This document shows positions 11,726 through 22,275 of a stretch of 64,000 nucleotides of DNA, piece by piece; position 1 is the first letter of the stretch; every line of letters starts with the position of its first letter. A program made the position numbers and the translations under genes. Below the pieces are notes generated by a model. It searched no databases. It saw nothing but the letters and a program-made list of their open reading frames with translations, and was not told where the DNA came from. Source of the DNA: Saccharina japonica (Eukaryota; Sar; Phaeophyceae; Laminariales; Laminariaceae); assembly GCA_008828725.1 (NCBI GenBank), contig MEHQ01002823.1, positions 140,803-204,802 on the forward strand, given 5' to 3'.

Positions 11726-14700
11726 CGGCGAGGTTTCGTATGGCGACAGTAAATGGCATTGTTGCGTCGGGGGACGGGGTTGCGTACGAGATACTACCGG
11801 TACTACTGGTACACTGTACAAAGATGCTACGTATCAAACTCCAAGCAAGGCAGTTATGTGCACATTATGCCCGTGCGGAAACGGGTACAACATCGATATT
11901 TCGTACCTGGATTCCGTTCAGCTTCGAGCCGCGACGGCTCGACACACACGGCGTGCACGCGGGTGGGGTCTTCGGTTCCTCGCTCGGCGACTTCGGGGGG
12001 TCGGGCCCCTGAAGTCTCGGTCGACGGCGATGTATGTCTCGTCGATATAAAATGTTAAACTGGCCTCAAAGAGAAGGAGCTGGTTGAGAGTTCTCGGTGA
12101 GGCGTCGAACACACAAAGAAAGGTACCAGGGGTACGTACGTAGGAGTACAAGTTCCAGGTTTTTACTTCGTGTTTTTCTAGGTCGCTCAGAGTGAAAACC
12201 CCTGCGAGTTGACCCGGAGAAAAAATACAATTGCGCACATGAAAATTGTTATTGTAATGCAGCGCCAGCGATATGCGTTGCTGTGCTTTTCCCTAGGCTT
12301 TCAAGGTTGAATGGAGGCATGGATTTTTCTCTAATTTTTCGTACTTGAAAGTAGGGAAGCGGCCACTACAGGTACACCTGGTCACTTTGAAGCTAAAAAC
12401 AGGTGGTACACTTTGGATACGAATGAAGCACACATAGTAGCAGCAGCAGCAGCAGCAGCAGCAGCGACGAAAGAGCATCGAACTTGGGTAACACAACTCG
12501 TTTGTTGTCTAAGCCACAGATTTCGGCCCCGACAACCGTGCACTTAACGTGCGTGTACGTATGGCGACCGGGGTGGTGGTGGTGGTGGTAGTGGTCGGTG
12601 TTAGGGTGAAGGGAATAGAGCTCGGCTGGGAACTGCCAAAATCAATCCGAACAGAAACAAGTGGCAGCCAGCCGTATTATGTTCACCAGAACGGTTGCCC
12701 TCCGCGGTATATCTCTCACCTCGGCCGTTTATTATTTGTTCGCACTGCTGTCTTTGTACCACCTGTGTATCGTTCTGCGTCTTGTTGGTCATAGACGCAC
12801 CAGGAATGTCTGATAGCTAAAACTGCCAGTGATCTACGGAGACCGATCCAGGGATTGGAATATTCCCGGGTACGTAGTACGTAGTTAATGTTGTGCTATG
12901 ATGGAGTTCCAGGTGGCCTTTTATGGCAGACGAAGTAACTATAATATGTCACTACGACCTTTCCACCGCCTCATGGCAAACCCGGGCCTACACCCCCTGC
13001 TCCTCGTGATCGAGGCAACCCCATACATAAGAGTGATCGAACACGTCTACGATTGGGTCGTCTTGCTATTTGCTATTCTTTGCTGGCCCTAAACCGCCAT
13101 ATTACCTCCAAACCACCGGCAGGCGCGCAATTCCGCCCTCTGTGCATCTGAGCAACACGCATACTCTTGTTAAGGTACAACTCATTCATAAAAGCTTCTT
13201 GCAGGCATTCACTTTCACGTGAAACGAACGTTGATCGCGAGAAAAAGCCAGGGAAAAATCTTGCGCCAAGTTCAGGCGCCAAGCATGCAGTGTAGGATGA
13301 ATTGCGCTGCTTGCGTGCGGCTTCGCAGCACGATGGTCACAGCCTAGCTGCGCAACACATCGGACCCTGACCATTCAGTTTGAGTTGCTTCTCCAATAAT
13401 TATTGCGACCTAAACGGGTTTATTTCCTAGCGACTGCTTGCTGTGTTCCGTTGTACTGCGTCTCTTGGAGGACTCAACAGCCAATACTCCGGTACACCTC
13501 GCCCCCTTGAGGACTCGACAGTCAACACTCCGTCATACAGCACCATACTGCCTCCGAATGAGGATGTGACAGTTACCGATACGACACGTTCATATTGGTG
13601 CTGGAAGTTCGAGGACGCAAGTCATTTTTTAGGTGACTCACCAAACACAAATAATTGTGTTGAGAAACCTACTTTGTAGCGCAAGGCGCACCTAAAACAA
13701 AAAAAAAAATACCAGGAAGGTGGCAAAAAAGAAAAGAAAAAAAGGTCGTGTCAGGCCTTAACAATCCTTGTGCTCAAGAACGCACAAGAAAACACCGCTC
13801 GACAACCACGCTCCTCTTTGTCCTTGCATGCGCGGTCATAGCTATCAACGGAATAAAGCGCAGCATACAAGGTGTGTCATGCTCAAATCCCCTTTCCGAC
13901 ACAGGCCACCCTTCTCCTTTCCCGGCCGCATTACGTAACAATTTCAATAAAAGTATCATATTTTCTCTCGGTAGACTCGACAAAAATACCAGTAGAAAAT
14001 GGAAATAACAGAAGTCGTACGAGGTTACGCTGGATCACCAACAACACCACTACCACAAGATTATCTCTACTACCGGGTGTCCAGCGCTCTCGCTCTCTTT
14101 TCGTTCTGATCGAACCTCAAGAAAAAAAAACAGATTACCTCTCCCTTCTTTTCCCCTCTCCCTCCCTCTCCTCTTTCTTTCCTTCTTTTTTGGTTGCTGA
14201 TTCTTTCCCTACCTCCGTCACTCTCTTCATCAAATCAGCAACACAAATAACCGTTTTGTCGGGACCTATAATAACTGATTCATTCATACCAAGAATACAC
14301 ACCCCACCACTCAAAATAAGGTATCGATTTGAGGGGTGCTATTCACCGCAGGTCTTCTCTCACAGCAAAGCTTCGGCGTACTGGTAGTAAGCATCCACTC
14401 GCCACTCCACCACCCCCCCCTCATCTCCCTCCCCCTCTCCCCCGTCTAAGCCTTGCTCAATAATGCAATCTCCGCGTGCGCCCCACTGGCGTATAAACGT
14501 TGTCCCACTCTTTGGCAGTTACACCAACAACAGCAACAACAACAGGCAGGAAGCAGCACGAACGGCCCAAATCACTCGCCTCCAATCCTCCTATCTTCCA
14601 CAGCCTGGCACTCGCCAAACCTATTACTAGTACACGCGCAAAAATCGCCGCGCTTCGTACGCCTTATTTTCTTATATGATGTAGAAATCACACACCCAAA

Positions 14701-15225
14701 ACGTCACACAAAAAACAGCATCCATAAGTACGTACTCCTCGTAGCCGAGATCTGGCATAAATCCTGCCATTACACACTTCGAGCCGGAGATCCGTGGTGG
14801 TAGATGTCGGTGTGGCAAAAAAGAAAACTAACCTGCCGAGAGTACGGTAAAAAATATTCTACCATGAATATGGCTGTCTTGTATGTAGTGCTATCGGTGC
14901 GCTATCCGTTTAGGGTCATGGAACTTAAAACACTGAAGGTCCCGCTATACGTGTAACGGGGTCGGGGATTCATTTCGGTATTGTGGGCGGAAGCACCCGA
15001 ACGCACACGGCGAACTATACGGTTGGAAAATTATCAGGCATATCTTGCCGACCGATCCCGTCTCTCAGCAACGACGCTAACAACGCTTCTAAGCAAGCAC
15101 CAGAGAAACATCAGAGAAAGCAATTTACAGCAGCTATGTATATCCACACAGCCAAACCCAACAAAAGCCAACGGGGAAACCACCCACCCCCACCCAACAC
15201 ATGTCCTACCATACCGCTATTTCCT
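11726..15225. other. Intergenic, no gene supported
   Basis: Holds a CAG microsatellite (12438-12466), a GGT run (12569-12590), pyrimidine-rich tracts (14140-14220 and 14407-14450) and a word cluster related to the 42.3-kb element (GGTACACCTGGTCACTTTG near 12370). Open frames here are short and compositionally biased. Confidence 0.4.
12438..12466. repeat. (CAG)n microsatellite
   Basis: About nine CAG units in noncoding sequence. Confidence 0.9.
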
Positions 15226-15824
15226 TCAGATAAGAACAAAACCGCTCACCATGAGGAAAACGTACGCGATCTCGTTAAATCCAAAGTCACAAACAATATC
15301 TGTACAACGCAAACGGTTACTCCTCTGCCCGCGCTGCCGATTGCGCGCAGACATTCGAAAAATCAGACATTTCCCTCTACCTTTGTGGGTTACCGAGAGC
15401 ATGCTCCCGTCCAAATAACGCCAAAGCAGGGTGATAAACGAATTCCCTCCCCGGCAGATGTGTGAGCTTCCATAGCTCCAATCCTATTTCAGTGCCAGCC
15501 CTCTCCCCCCCCTCCGGAAGGCAACGCGCAAAACGTTTTTCTCCAACAAAATCAACCCCCAGCACAGCAAATTCTGCCTTTGTACATAAACAAATGATTC
15601 GCCCGCGACGTCGATACTCGTGGAGTTCGTTCACGAGCGACGCCCTTAGGTCGATCCCCCCGCAAAAGAAAAAAAAACACACAACACCACCACCTCCCTT
15701 TGTATAGCCTCCTCGTTGACGCCCGTATACCTGCCCACCAGTAGATGACCAAGAAACACCTGACAAGCACCGAGCTCAAGAGGGAACCCACCAACTGCGC
15801 GGCGGCATATTCAGCAGCAGCCAT
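15226..15824 (-). CDS. Tentative three-exon short membrane protein, 115 aa
   Basis: I do not recognise this protein. ATG 15824 has a good context (G at -3 and +4). Exon 1 is 15824-15731 with donor GTATAC. Exon 2 is 15573-15394, after an AAGGCAG acceptor and before donor GTAACC. Exon 3 starts at 15299 after a TTGTACAG acceptor and reads to TGA at 15228-15226. Both introns (157 and 94 bp) preserve phase, and the model totals 115 residues. The N-terminus is a strongly hydrophobic segment (residues about 9-30) after a short Ala-rich start, so a signal anchor is likely. The C-terminus is also hydrophobic. The middle has no known motif. It lies downstream of the Gln-rich frame on the same strand and could instead be 3' exons of that gene. 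Three concordant splice phases support it, but I chose them by eye. Confidence 0.3.
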
Positions 15825-16625
15825 AGCGGCGGCGTCAAACGACCGCAGCAGATTCAACTAACCCGCCACGCTTGCCTCGGACGGTAACCGAGACAAACGC
15901 GCCGAGACTGCCGCGGTCGATATATTCAAAGGGTTACAAAGCTATCATCCCACCTCACCCCGGCCTACCACGACCCACCTAGAACAAATTTTCGGCGCCT
16001 TAGCCCGGCCAGGGGGCCAGATCAACCACAACCCGGGGCAGGGCAGAGTCAGTCGCGCGATCGATCACGCCTACCACAGCACTGGGCGCACCACTGTGCC
16101 GTACCGTATATATGTATCACTTCATACAGACTATAGGAGGGGGGACACCACCCCTTGGCACCCACCCTTATATTTCCTCTCCAGAATCCAAAACTAGAGC
16201 CCGTAAGCAGTCCCAGTTCTGCACGCCGGCAAATATGAGCCGCTGCCCCCCCCCCCCCCGGCGTAAAATCCCGTTTCCCAACGCCAAAGCCACAAAGCTC
16301 ATTCTCGCACTCTCCGGGGGAAAAAAAATGACGAGCAACTGAACTCTCATCTTTCGGGGTGCACACATACAGCAGTAGACTGACATGCCCCCTGCCAACC
16401 GCGTGGAGAACACAGAATGAAAAAAACGAAAAGCAGACAGCCTGTCTCTATAAGAAAGGCTGTAGACGCAATAAACACCTTTAGGATACACCAATCCCCC
16501 GTCCCCGCCACCACCCCCACTCCCACCCCCTCTCCTCCGTCTAATCCTTCCAATACCCGCAGCAGGCAGGACTCCGCTTGCAACGTGCACTAACCTCCTC
16601 TGAGGCCAATATACGGGCACCAACA
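15825..16625. other. Spacer between the Gln-rich frame and the short membrane-protein model
   Basis: No exon found with confidence. A run of 14 C lies at 16247-16260, and a (CCACCCCCACTCCC)-like pyrimidine tract at 16500-16535. It may contain 3' UTR or introns of the gene to its right. Confidence 0.35.
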
Positions 16626-18192
16626 CTAGTTCGCCCTGTGCCCCCCACCCCTGCCCCCATCTCCCACGGCCACGGCGCGCGCCGGCCCCATCGGCGTTCC
16701 GTTGGTCTCTCCCCACCGCCGAGGCTTCTCGCCCTCCGGCAAGGCGCGCCTATCAGCTACCGCCACTGCTGCGGCCGCTACTGCCGCCGCGTCTCCATCC
16801 CTCAAAGACTCCACCCCCTGCGACGAGGATCCGTGCGGGACGTTCACCGCATCTCCTCCTCCTCCCCCACTCGTGTTGATCCGGCCTCTTTCCCGGTCCC
16901 GCCCCCCACCCCCCCCTCCGTTCTTTGGCGACACCGAAGGAACAGAGAAGGCGGGGGCAGTCGTCCCGTTAGCATCGCCGGGGACGTTCCCCATGGACCG
17001 AATCCCCACTCCTAGATGAGCAGGGTATGATCCAGCAGCACTCACTGGCTGTCTCGCGCCTTCCGCCCCGCCCCCATCGGCCCTCGGGGGTGGTGCGCCG
17101 CCGCCGACGCCGTTTCTCTCAGGCAAGCTCCCTCCGCCCCCGCTCCCTTCCCTCCCAGCGACACCGACGGGGTACTGCAAAGTTTCCGGTGTTGGCGCAG
17201 AACCCTGCTGTTGCTGTTGCTGCTGTTGGTGGTGATGGTGGTGCTGCCTCGATTCTTCTTCTCGCGAAGCCGCCACTGCCGCCCCTCGCCCCCCTGCAGC
17301 GCGACCATCCGACTCTCCTTCGTCCTCGCGTTTCAATCGACGCGCCATGAGAAGCGACCCGGGACCAAGATCCCCCGGTCCCAGCGCGCCGGCAGCCAAA
17401 GTCTGCGCGTGCTGCTGCTGCTGCTGCTGCTGTTGCGGGTGCCCTAGCCCAAGTCCCAGAGGTAGCGACGCACCCAATCCTGCCGCCGATTGGTCTGGTG
17501 GTGCCGCAAACTCGTGAGGGTGCTGCTGCCTGCCGATAGGGGACGGTCGCCCGGAACCCGCTTGCTGCGACGCTAAGTTGGCCCCCGGGTTCAGGCTACT
17601 CTGACCTTCCTCAGGCTCGATCGACGGAGGATACCCCTGGTAGGGCCCCTGAGGGAGCGCGAGCGGGTGGAGCTGTGGTTGCTGCTGCTGCTGTTGATGG
17701 TGGTGGTGCTGTTGCTGTTGTTGAGGTCCCTGCGCCTGAGACATGACGACGTGCTGCCAAGGCCCCATGAGCTGCTCGGACCACCCGGCAGGAGGCTGCC
17801 ACGAGCTGACCATGCCCATCGTGTGCCCGACGCCGACGCCTTGGTTAGGGGGCACCATACGCCCCGCAGCATTCCCAACGCCACCGGGGGGGAACATCAT
17901 CATGCCCGGAGCACCCGTGCCCGCCTGCTGGGGATGCCCCCCTCCACCTAAGCTCATGACCATGTTCTGTCCCGTTAGGCCCGGAAACTGCATCGGCGAT
18001 ATACCCTGGGTCCTCGCCGCCTGCGCGTTCATGGCGTGCTGGTGCATCCCGCCAGCGTCGAGGTGCCCGGAGCTCACGCCTGGGGCACCTCCCGCGCCCA
18101 ACAGGTGCGGTGCCCCCACCCCGACCATCCTCTGCGCGGTGAGGCCCATAGGCCCGACCTGCTGAAGTGCCATGCCGAGGTGCTGCTGCTGC

Positions 18193-18227
<35 letters not shown>

Positions 18228-18743
18228 TTGTTGTTGTTGCTGCTGCTGCTGCAGCTCATCGTGCCCGGAGTGCCCCATGAGCATCCCTGCCCCCGCATGC
18301 CCCCAGAGGGAAGGCATTCCGCCCCTGCCAGAGGGGTCCAGGAGGTTCGGGGGGTAGTGCGGCGTCATCTGAAGCTGCGCGTTGTTGTAAGCATGGCTGA
18401 GCAGATGTGGCGGCAGGCCTGGCATGAGAGGCGCGTGGGGGAGGCGCACTCGCGGGTCGTGATGCGTCGCCACCGCCGCCGCCAGCCCCGCCGACTCGGA
18501 CAGTATGCCCGGCTGCTGCTGCTGCACCTGCTGCTGCGGCTGTTGCTGCTGTCGTCGGAAGGAGTCAGCCTCCGCCTCCACTCTAGAGCGCTGGACCGCG
18601 AGGTAGCCCCCTGGGGTAGTCGCCGGCAGTTCATTCGGCAAAGCGGAGGCCAGGGATGGACTGCCGCCCAAACCGACCTCGGGCCAAGAGGCGCTAATCT
18701 CGGACCCGTTGCGCTCGTCCCCCCACCCTTCTGAGTAGCCCAT
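16626..18743 (-). CDS. Gln/Gly/Pro/Met-rich low-complexity protein, 705 aa frame
   Basis: A single open frame from ATG 18743 to TAG at 16626-16628. The first residues are GYSEGWGDE. Long Gln tracts sit near residues 65-80, 165-195, 350-370 and further on, several mixed with His runs (HHHHHQQ). The rest is rich in Gly, Pro, Met and Ala with repeated short words such as GMH, GHS and PGM. No folded domain is evident. This composition is typical of transcriptional co-regulators and other intrinsically disordered scaffold proteins; that is inference. A CTTTGCAG|CATGG sequence just upstream could be an acceptor, so an upstream exon is possible, and the C-terminus may splice onward. The length without stops and the strong GC3 bias argue for real coding. 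The opposite-strand Leu/Cys-run frames are antisense translations of the CAG tracts. Confidence 0.65.
18178..18252. repeat. CAG/CAA tract coding poly-Gln
   Basis: About 24 consecutive Gln codons (mixed CAG and CAA on the minus strand) inside the Gln-rich frame. Mixed codons suggest selection for the amino-acid tract rather than pure slippage. Confidence 0.9.
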
Positions 18744-19328
18744 TTCGCCGGAGCCATGCTGCAAAGACCACGACCACAACCGGGCAGCATCGCCGGGGGA
18801 AACGGGGAAGCAGGAACGCGCAGAGGCAGACGAGTAACGGGACGAACACAGATCAGAAGGGTTTTGAGACTGAGGAAACTAACTAAATTAAGCGAAGACA
18901 AGAGCTCTGACTGCGCTCTGGGACCGCAGTTCACCCTCCTACCCACCTTCCCGCCACCTCTTCTTCTATGCCGTAAACCCTAACTCCCCCCCACCCTTAC
19001 GGAAATTCACCTACCAAGCACTAAAGTTGGGGTTCGGGTAAGGGGTAGGATACATGGTGGGGTTGCCAAGACGCAGGAGGGCCACAGCCACCGCACCTTC
19101 ATTGTCCGCTGGTTGCGTAGTTGATTGCTGTAGCGAACTTCCAGGCCCGGAAAGCGAATCTTGAACCTCTTGAGCCATTGATTTGACGCCGCGAAGTCTG
19201 TTCGCGCGCAAAGCCAGTATATACGGCCATGGTGCGACACGTCATTGTAACGAGGAAAAGCGCCAACAAGCCAAACAAGGAAAGAAAGTCAGAGTGGAGC
19301 AGAGTTTTACAGCAAAACTTGGACGTGT
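18744..19328. other. Upstream flank of the Gln-rich gene
   Basis: No gene seen. Contains AAACCCTAACTCCCCCCC near 18975 (telomere-like word) and a pyrimidine-rich stretch that could be promoter or 5' UTR. Confidence 0.35.
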
Positions 19329-19376
<48 letters not shown>

Positions 19377-19482
19377 GTACTCATGTCATGCATGACCGTA
19401 GTCGTTTGACGACAGACCCTCGCATCCCTACAATGCCGGGATGGGGCACGTCGGGTTTTCACCGACCAGGCAAGACATTTGG
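19329..19482 (-). mobile_element. Z element copy 1, truncated, with 47-bp G/C tract
   Basis: On the plus strand a run of 47 G (19329-19375) is followed by TGTACTCATGTCATGCATGA and the family core CGCATCCCTACAATGCCGGG. Read on the minus strand, the element ends GTACA plus a C-run. The other end stops in the GAAAACC/CCTGGTCGG region. Confidence 0.7.
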
Positions 19483-19984
19483 GAGGGAGATACAAAATAA
19501 AGGAAAGGATTATTAGAGAAAGGGAACCTTCCGAGAAAAATCCGTGGTTAGTTCGTAAGAGAGAATGCGGCATGTTGGTTCTATTCTGTGCCCCCCCGGG
19601 TGACATAACATGAAGAACCGTGTTACATGTACCGGGTGGGAGGAGGGACGACACCTGTGACCACGGCTTGTTCTATTTTGCCCAGAAGGCCGTTGAGGCC
19701 GTTTCTAGACACGAAGCAGCTTTCAGCTCTCGTATCAACCGTCCACAGAAAGAGCACAAAAAAACAACAAAAACGATCCGATTGACGATGATAGGGAAAG
19801 CATCCAGACACGCCCCGTGGAATTTCTAGAGTAGATCGGAAACCGAGCTATCTGATCCTCTCAATCCGACGGCATAAGATTAGCCTTAGAGCGGAATCCT
19901 TTTCGCAAAGACAAGCCGAGCCAAACAACTCCAAAAGCCATGACGTTTTTTTTTATTTTTGTTCCCCAGTTACTTCGTGCTCCC

Positions 19985-20262
19985 ATTGCCGTCTCAGGAA
20001 GTGGCCGCACCAGAAACTAAATGAACTCATCGAAGCGGTCATCCATATGCAAGTCCGCCTCACAAGCGGTTCTTAGTAGGATGCAGCTCGCCCTTCATGC
20101 GACTCGCCCAACACCTCACGGCGCTTCGCGCTTGGTGCTAGCAATGTCTGCCTGGTCGGTGAAAACCCGACATGCTCCGTCCCGGCATTGTAGGGATGCG
20201 AGGGTCTATGGTCATACGACTACGGCCATGCATGAAAATGAAGTACACCCCCCTCCCCCCAT
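19985..20262 (+). mobile_element. Z element copy 2
   Basis: Matches the reverse complement of 33698-33960 from GTGGCCGCACCAGAAACT onward, through the core CATTGTAGGGATGCGAGGGT to the end GTACACCCCCCT. It lacks about half of the long copy at its upstream end. Confidence 0.7.
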
Positions 20263-20369
20263 TCCTAGCTTTTCATGTTCAGCAAGTTTTTGCGGAGATG
20301 GCCGAAATTCGCCTGGAAACCCCACTGCCACCGCACCCACGTCTTGGGGGTACACTACCGGCCCTCTCA

Positions 20370-21125
20370 GGGCATGTCTAAACAGAAACGAAAACGAAAA
20401 ACGAAAAACGAAATGACAAAAAACAGGCCGCTGATTGGTCCTTGGTACAAACGTGTTCCCCTTCGTTTTTTTTGTTCTGAGAAAATCAACGATTTACAAC
20501 CTATTGCCCAAAACATAAAAGTTGACAGCTGAAAAACGAAAAGGAGAACGAAAGCACGAACAGCAACAATTCAGCGTGTCCTACTGGTCAGCGCAGCCAC
20601 GTCAAAATATCACATCAGGACTGCCGCACGCAGCACGCAACCCACAGCTAGCACGGCAACACAGCCGCACAGACCCCCCGTAAACAGCCAGGAGGCCAAC
20701 CACAACACCAGCCCCGGCGCTCTAGGGCCTTTGTTTGCCGGCGTTCGAGCCAAAGCGAAGAGAATTTGAGTAGAGATCAGCATCAGCCCTCGAGAATGAG
20801 GTTGGAAGTTCGCTCTCAGTATAATTTGAATTTTGATCCCGGGGCGTCAAAGTTGGACACGCGACCACCTCCATGGGAGACCCAATGACCTCCCGGTATC
20901 GAATTGTCGTCGCTTCTGCCTGCTCCTCTGGTGTGCCTGTGGTGCCGAGCGCTAGATTGTCGGCATGTGTACATAGTTGTGAACAGCCCATGGCTTGTGC
21001 TCTCAGTTTTTTTTCGCCTGGATCTTGCTGTTCCCAATTCGTTTCTGTTTGGAGACGTCGGCTAAAATGATGCCGAAAACGAAATGATTTCGTTTTTCGT
21101 TTTTCGTTTCTGTTTAGACATGCCC
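20370..21125. mobile_element. TIR element, 756 bp, no transposase
   Basis: Inverted ends of about 40 bp start with GGGCATGTCTAAACAGAAAC and continue as repeated CGAAAAA words. The flanks show TCA on both sides (20367-20369 and 21126-21128), a possible 3-bp target duplication. The longest internal open frame has no recognisable domain, so this looks non-autonomous. Confidence 0.65.
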
Positions 21126-21128
21126 TCA

Positions 21129-21954
21129 TTAGAAAGTGCCCCACAAGAAACTCAGCCTCAACATTACGGGGGAAATAAGGATGACGACAGCTACGTAGTA
21201 TAATGAAGTTGGTGTGGGACACACCCCTTTCTCAAATAATAAAGTAAGCCTAAGCCCGATTTCTGGTTTCTTATGAGCGGGCCGGTACTGTTGACTACTT
21301 GAAATTACAGTAGGAAAAAAATGCAGTGGTTGAACGCTTAACGCGGCAAACCTGGGGCGTTCTTGGTTCCGTTTGAAACGGTCGCGACAAAACGGGCAAA
21401 ACATTCCAAAGAGACGCCATCATGTGTATGTATGTATGTGTGTTATTGTTTCCGGCTTTAAGCTCGAATTATGAGCAAGTTTTGGGATATGGCTGGGAGC
21501 GCCAGAAAAATCCCCTCTTTGTTACCACTGCACCCGCACTATTTCATGGAAGGAAAACTACTTGGACTTAGAGTGGAAATAGTTTCACAGTGGTTAAGAG
21601 GCCTAAACGCGGCAAATGTCTGAGACGTTCTTGGTTCCGGTTTCAACGGATGCAACATACCAACATACCGGCAAAATACCATAAGATCCATCAGTTTTTT
21701 CCCCCCTATTCTTCCCCCCCCCTCGATCCTCAGCTCAAACGTCAGCAAGTTTTGCGGAAATGGCTGAAAGCGTTTGCAAACTCCGTTTCCCCACTGCACC
21801 CATGTATTTTGGGGATAACATGCTTGAAACTACATGCGTATAATATGTACGAGAGTGGGGACAAAAATTGCAGTGGTATCACCCCTTGAGAACTGCAATC
21901 CCGTCTCGGTGACGAATTACTTGGAATTAGAGTACAACGTCTCCACACAGAGCC
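21129..21954. other. Intergenic, no gene seen
   Basis: Contains GTATGTATGTATGTGTG (about 21426) and a T8/C8 patch near 21700. Two similar passages (ATGGTTAAGAGGCCTAAACGCGGCAAA-like words at 21330 and 21598) hint at an old, diverged repeat. Confidence 0.35.
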
Positions 21955-22275
21955 GGTCGCCCTGGTGGTCTAGTGGTTAACCTCGAATGTTACTGAGGTT
22001 GAGATCGAGGGTTCGAGTCTCCGTATGGACTTCTTTATTTTCAAATGACACCCACTAACTGTCCAGGGCGCCTGTTGTATCGTGGGTCTAGGCACCATTC
22101 GACGCGAGTCGGCGAGGGAAGAAACTGTCCAACTCTTGTCGTGATACAAATGCAAGGCACGTACCGAGGTGGGGAGGGGGGGAGAAGAGCCTACGAGTAT
22201 GAGTGGCCCCGGATCTGAGATACGGAGGGAGCAGGAGCAAGAAGGACGAATATAATACTCGTACGCAGGATGGAA
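21955..22275 (+). mobile_element. tRNA-derived SINE, copy S1
   Basis: The head GGTCGCCCTGGTGGTCTAGT holds an A box, and AGGGTTCGAGTCTCC holds a B box. The family body follows: TTCAAATGACACC, then a degenerate CGACG...GAGGGAAGAAA block, GTGGGGAGGGGGG, and CCCCGGATCTGAGATACG. Confidence 0.8.

Noticed and set aside
18036-18734. Plus-strand frames with long Leu and Cys runs
   Set aside because: Antisense readings of the CAG/CAA tracts of the Gln-rich gene.
20722-21222. Minus-strand 166-residue frame as a transposase candidate
   Set aside because: It crosses the boundary of the TIR element and includes the CGAAAAA array; no transposase motif.
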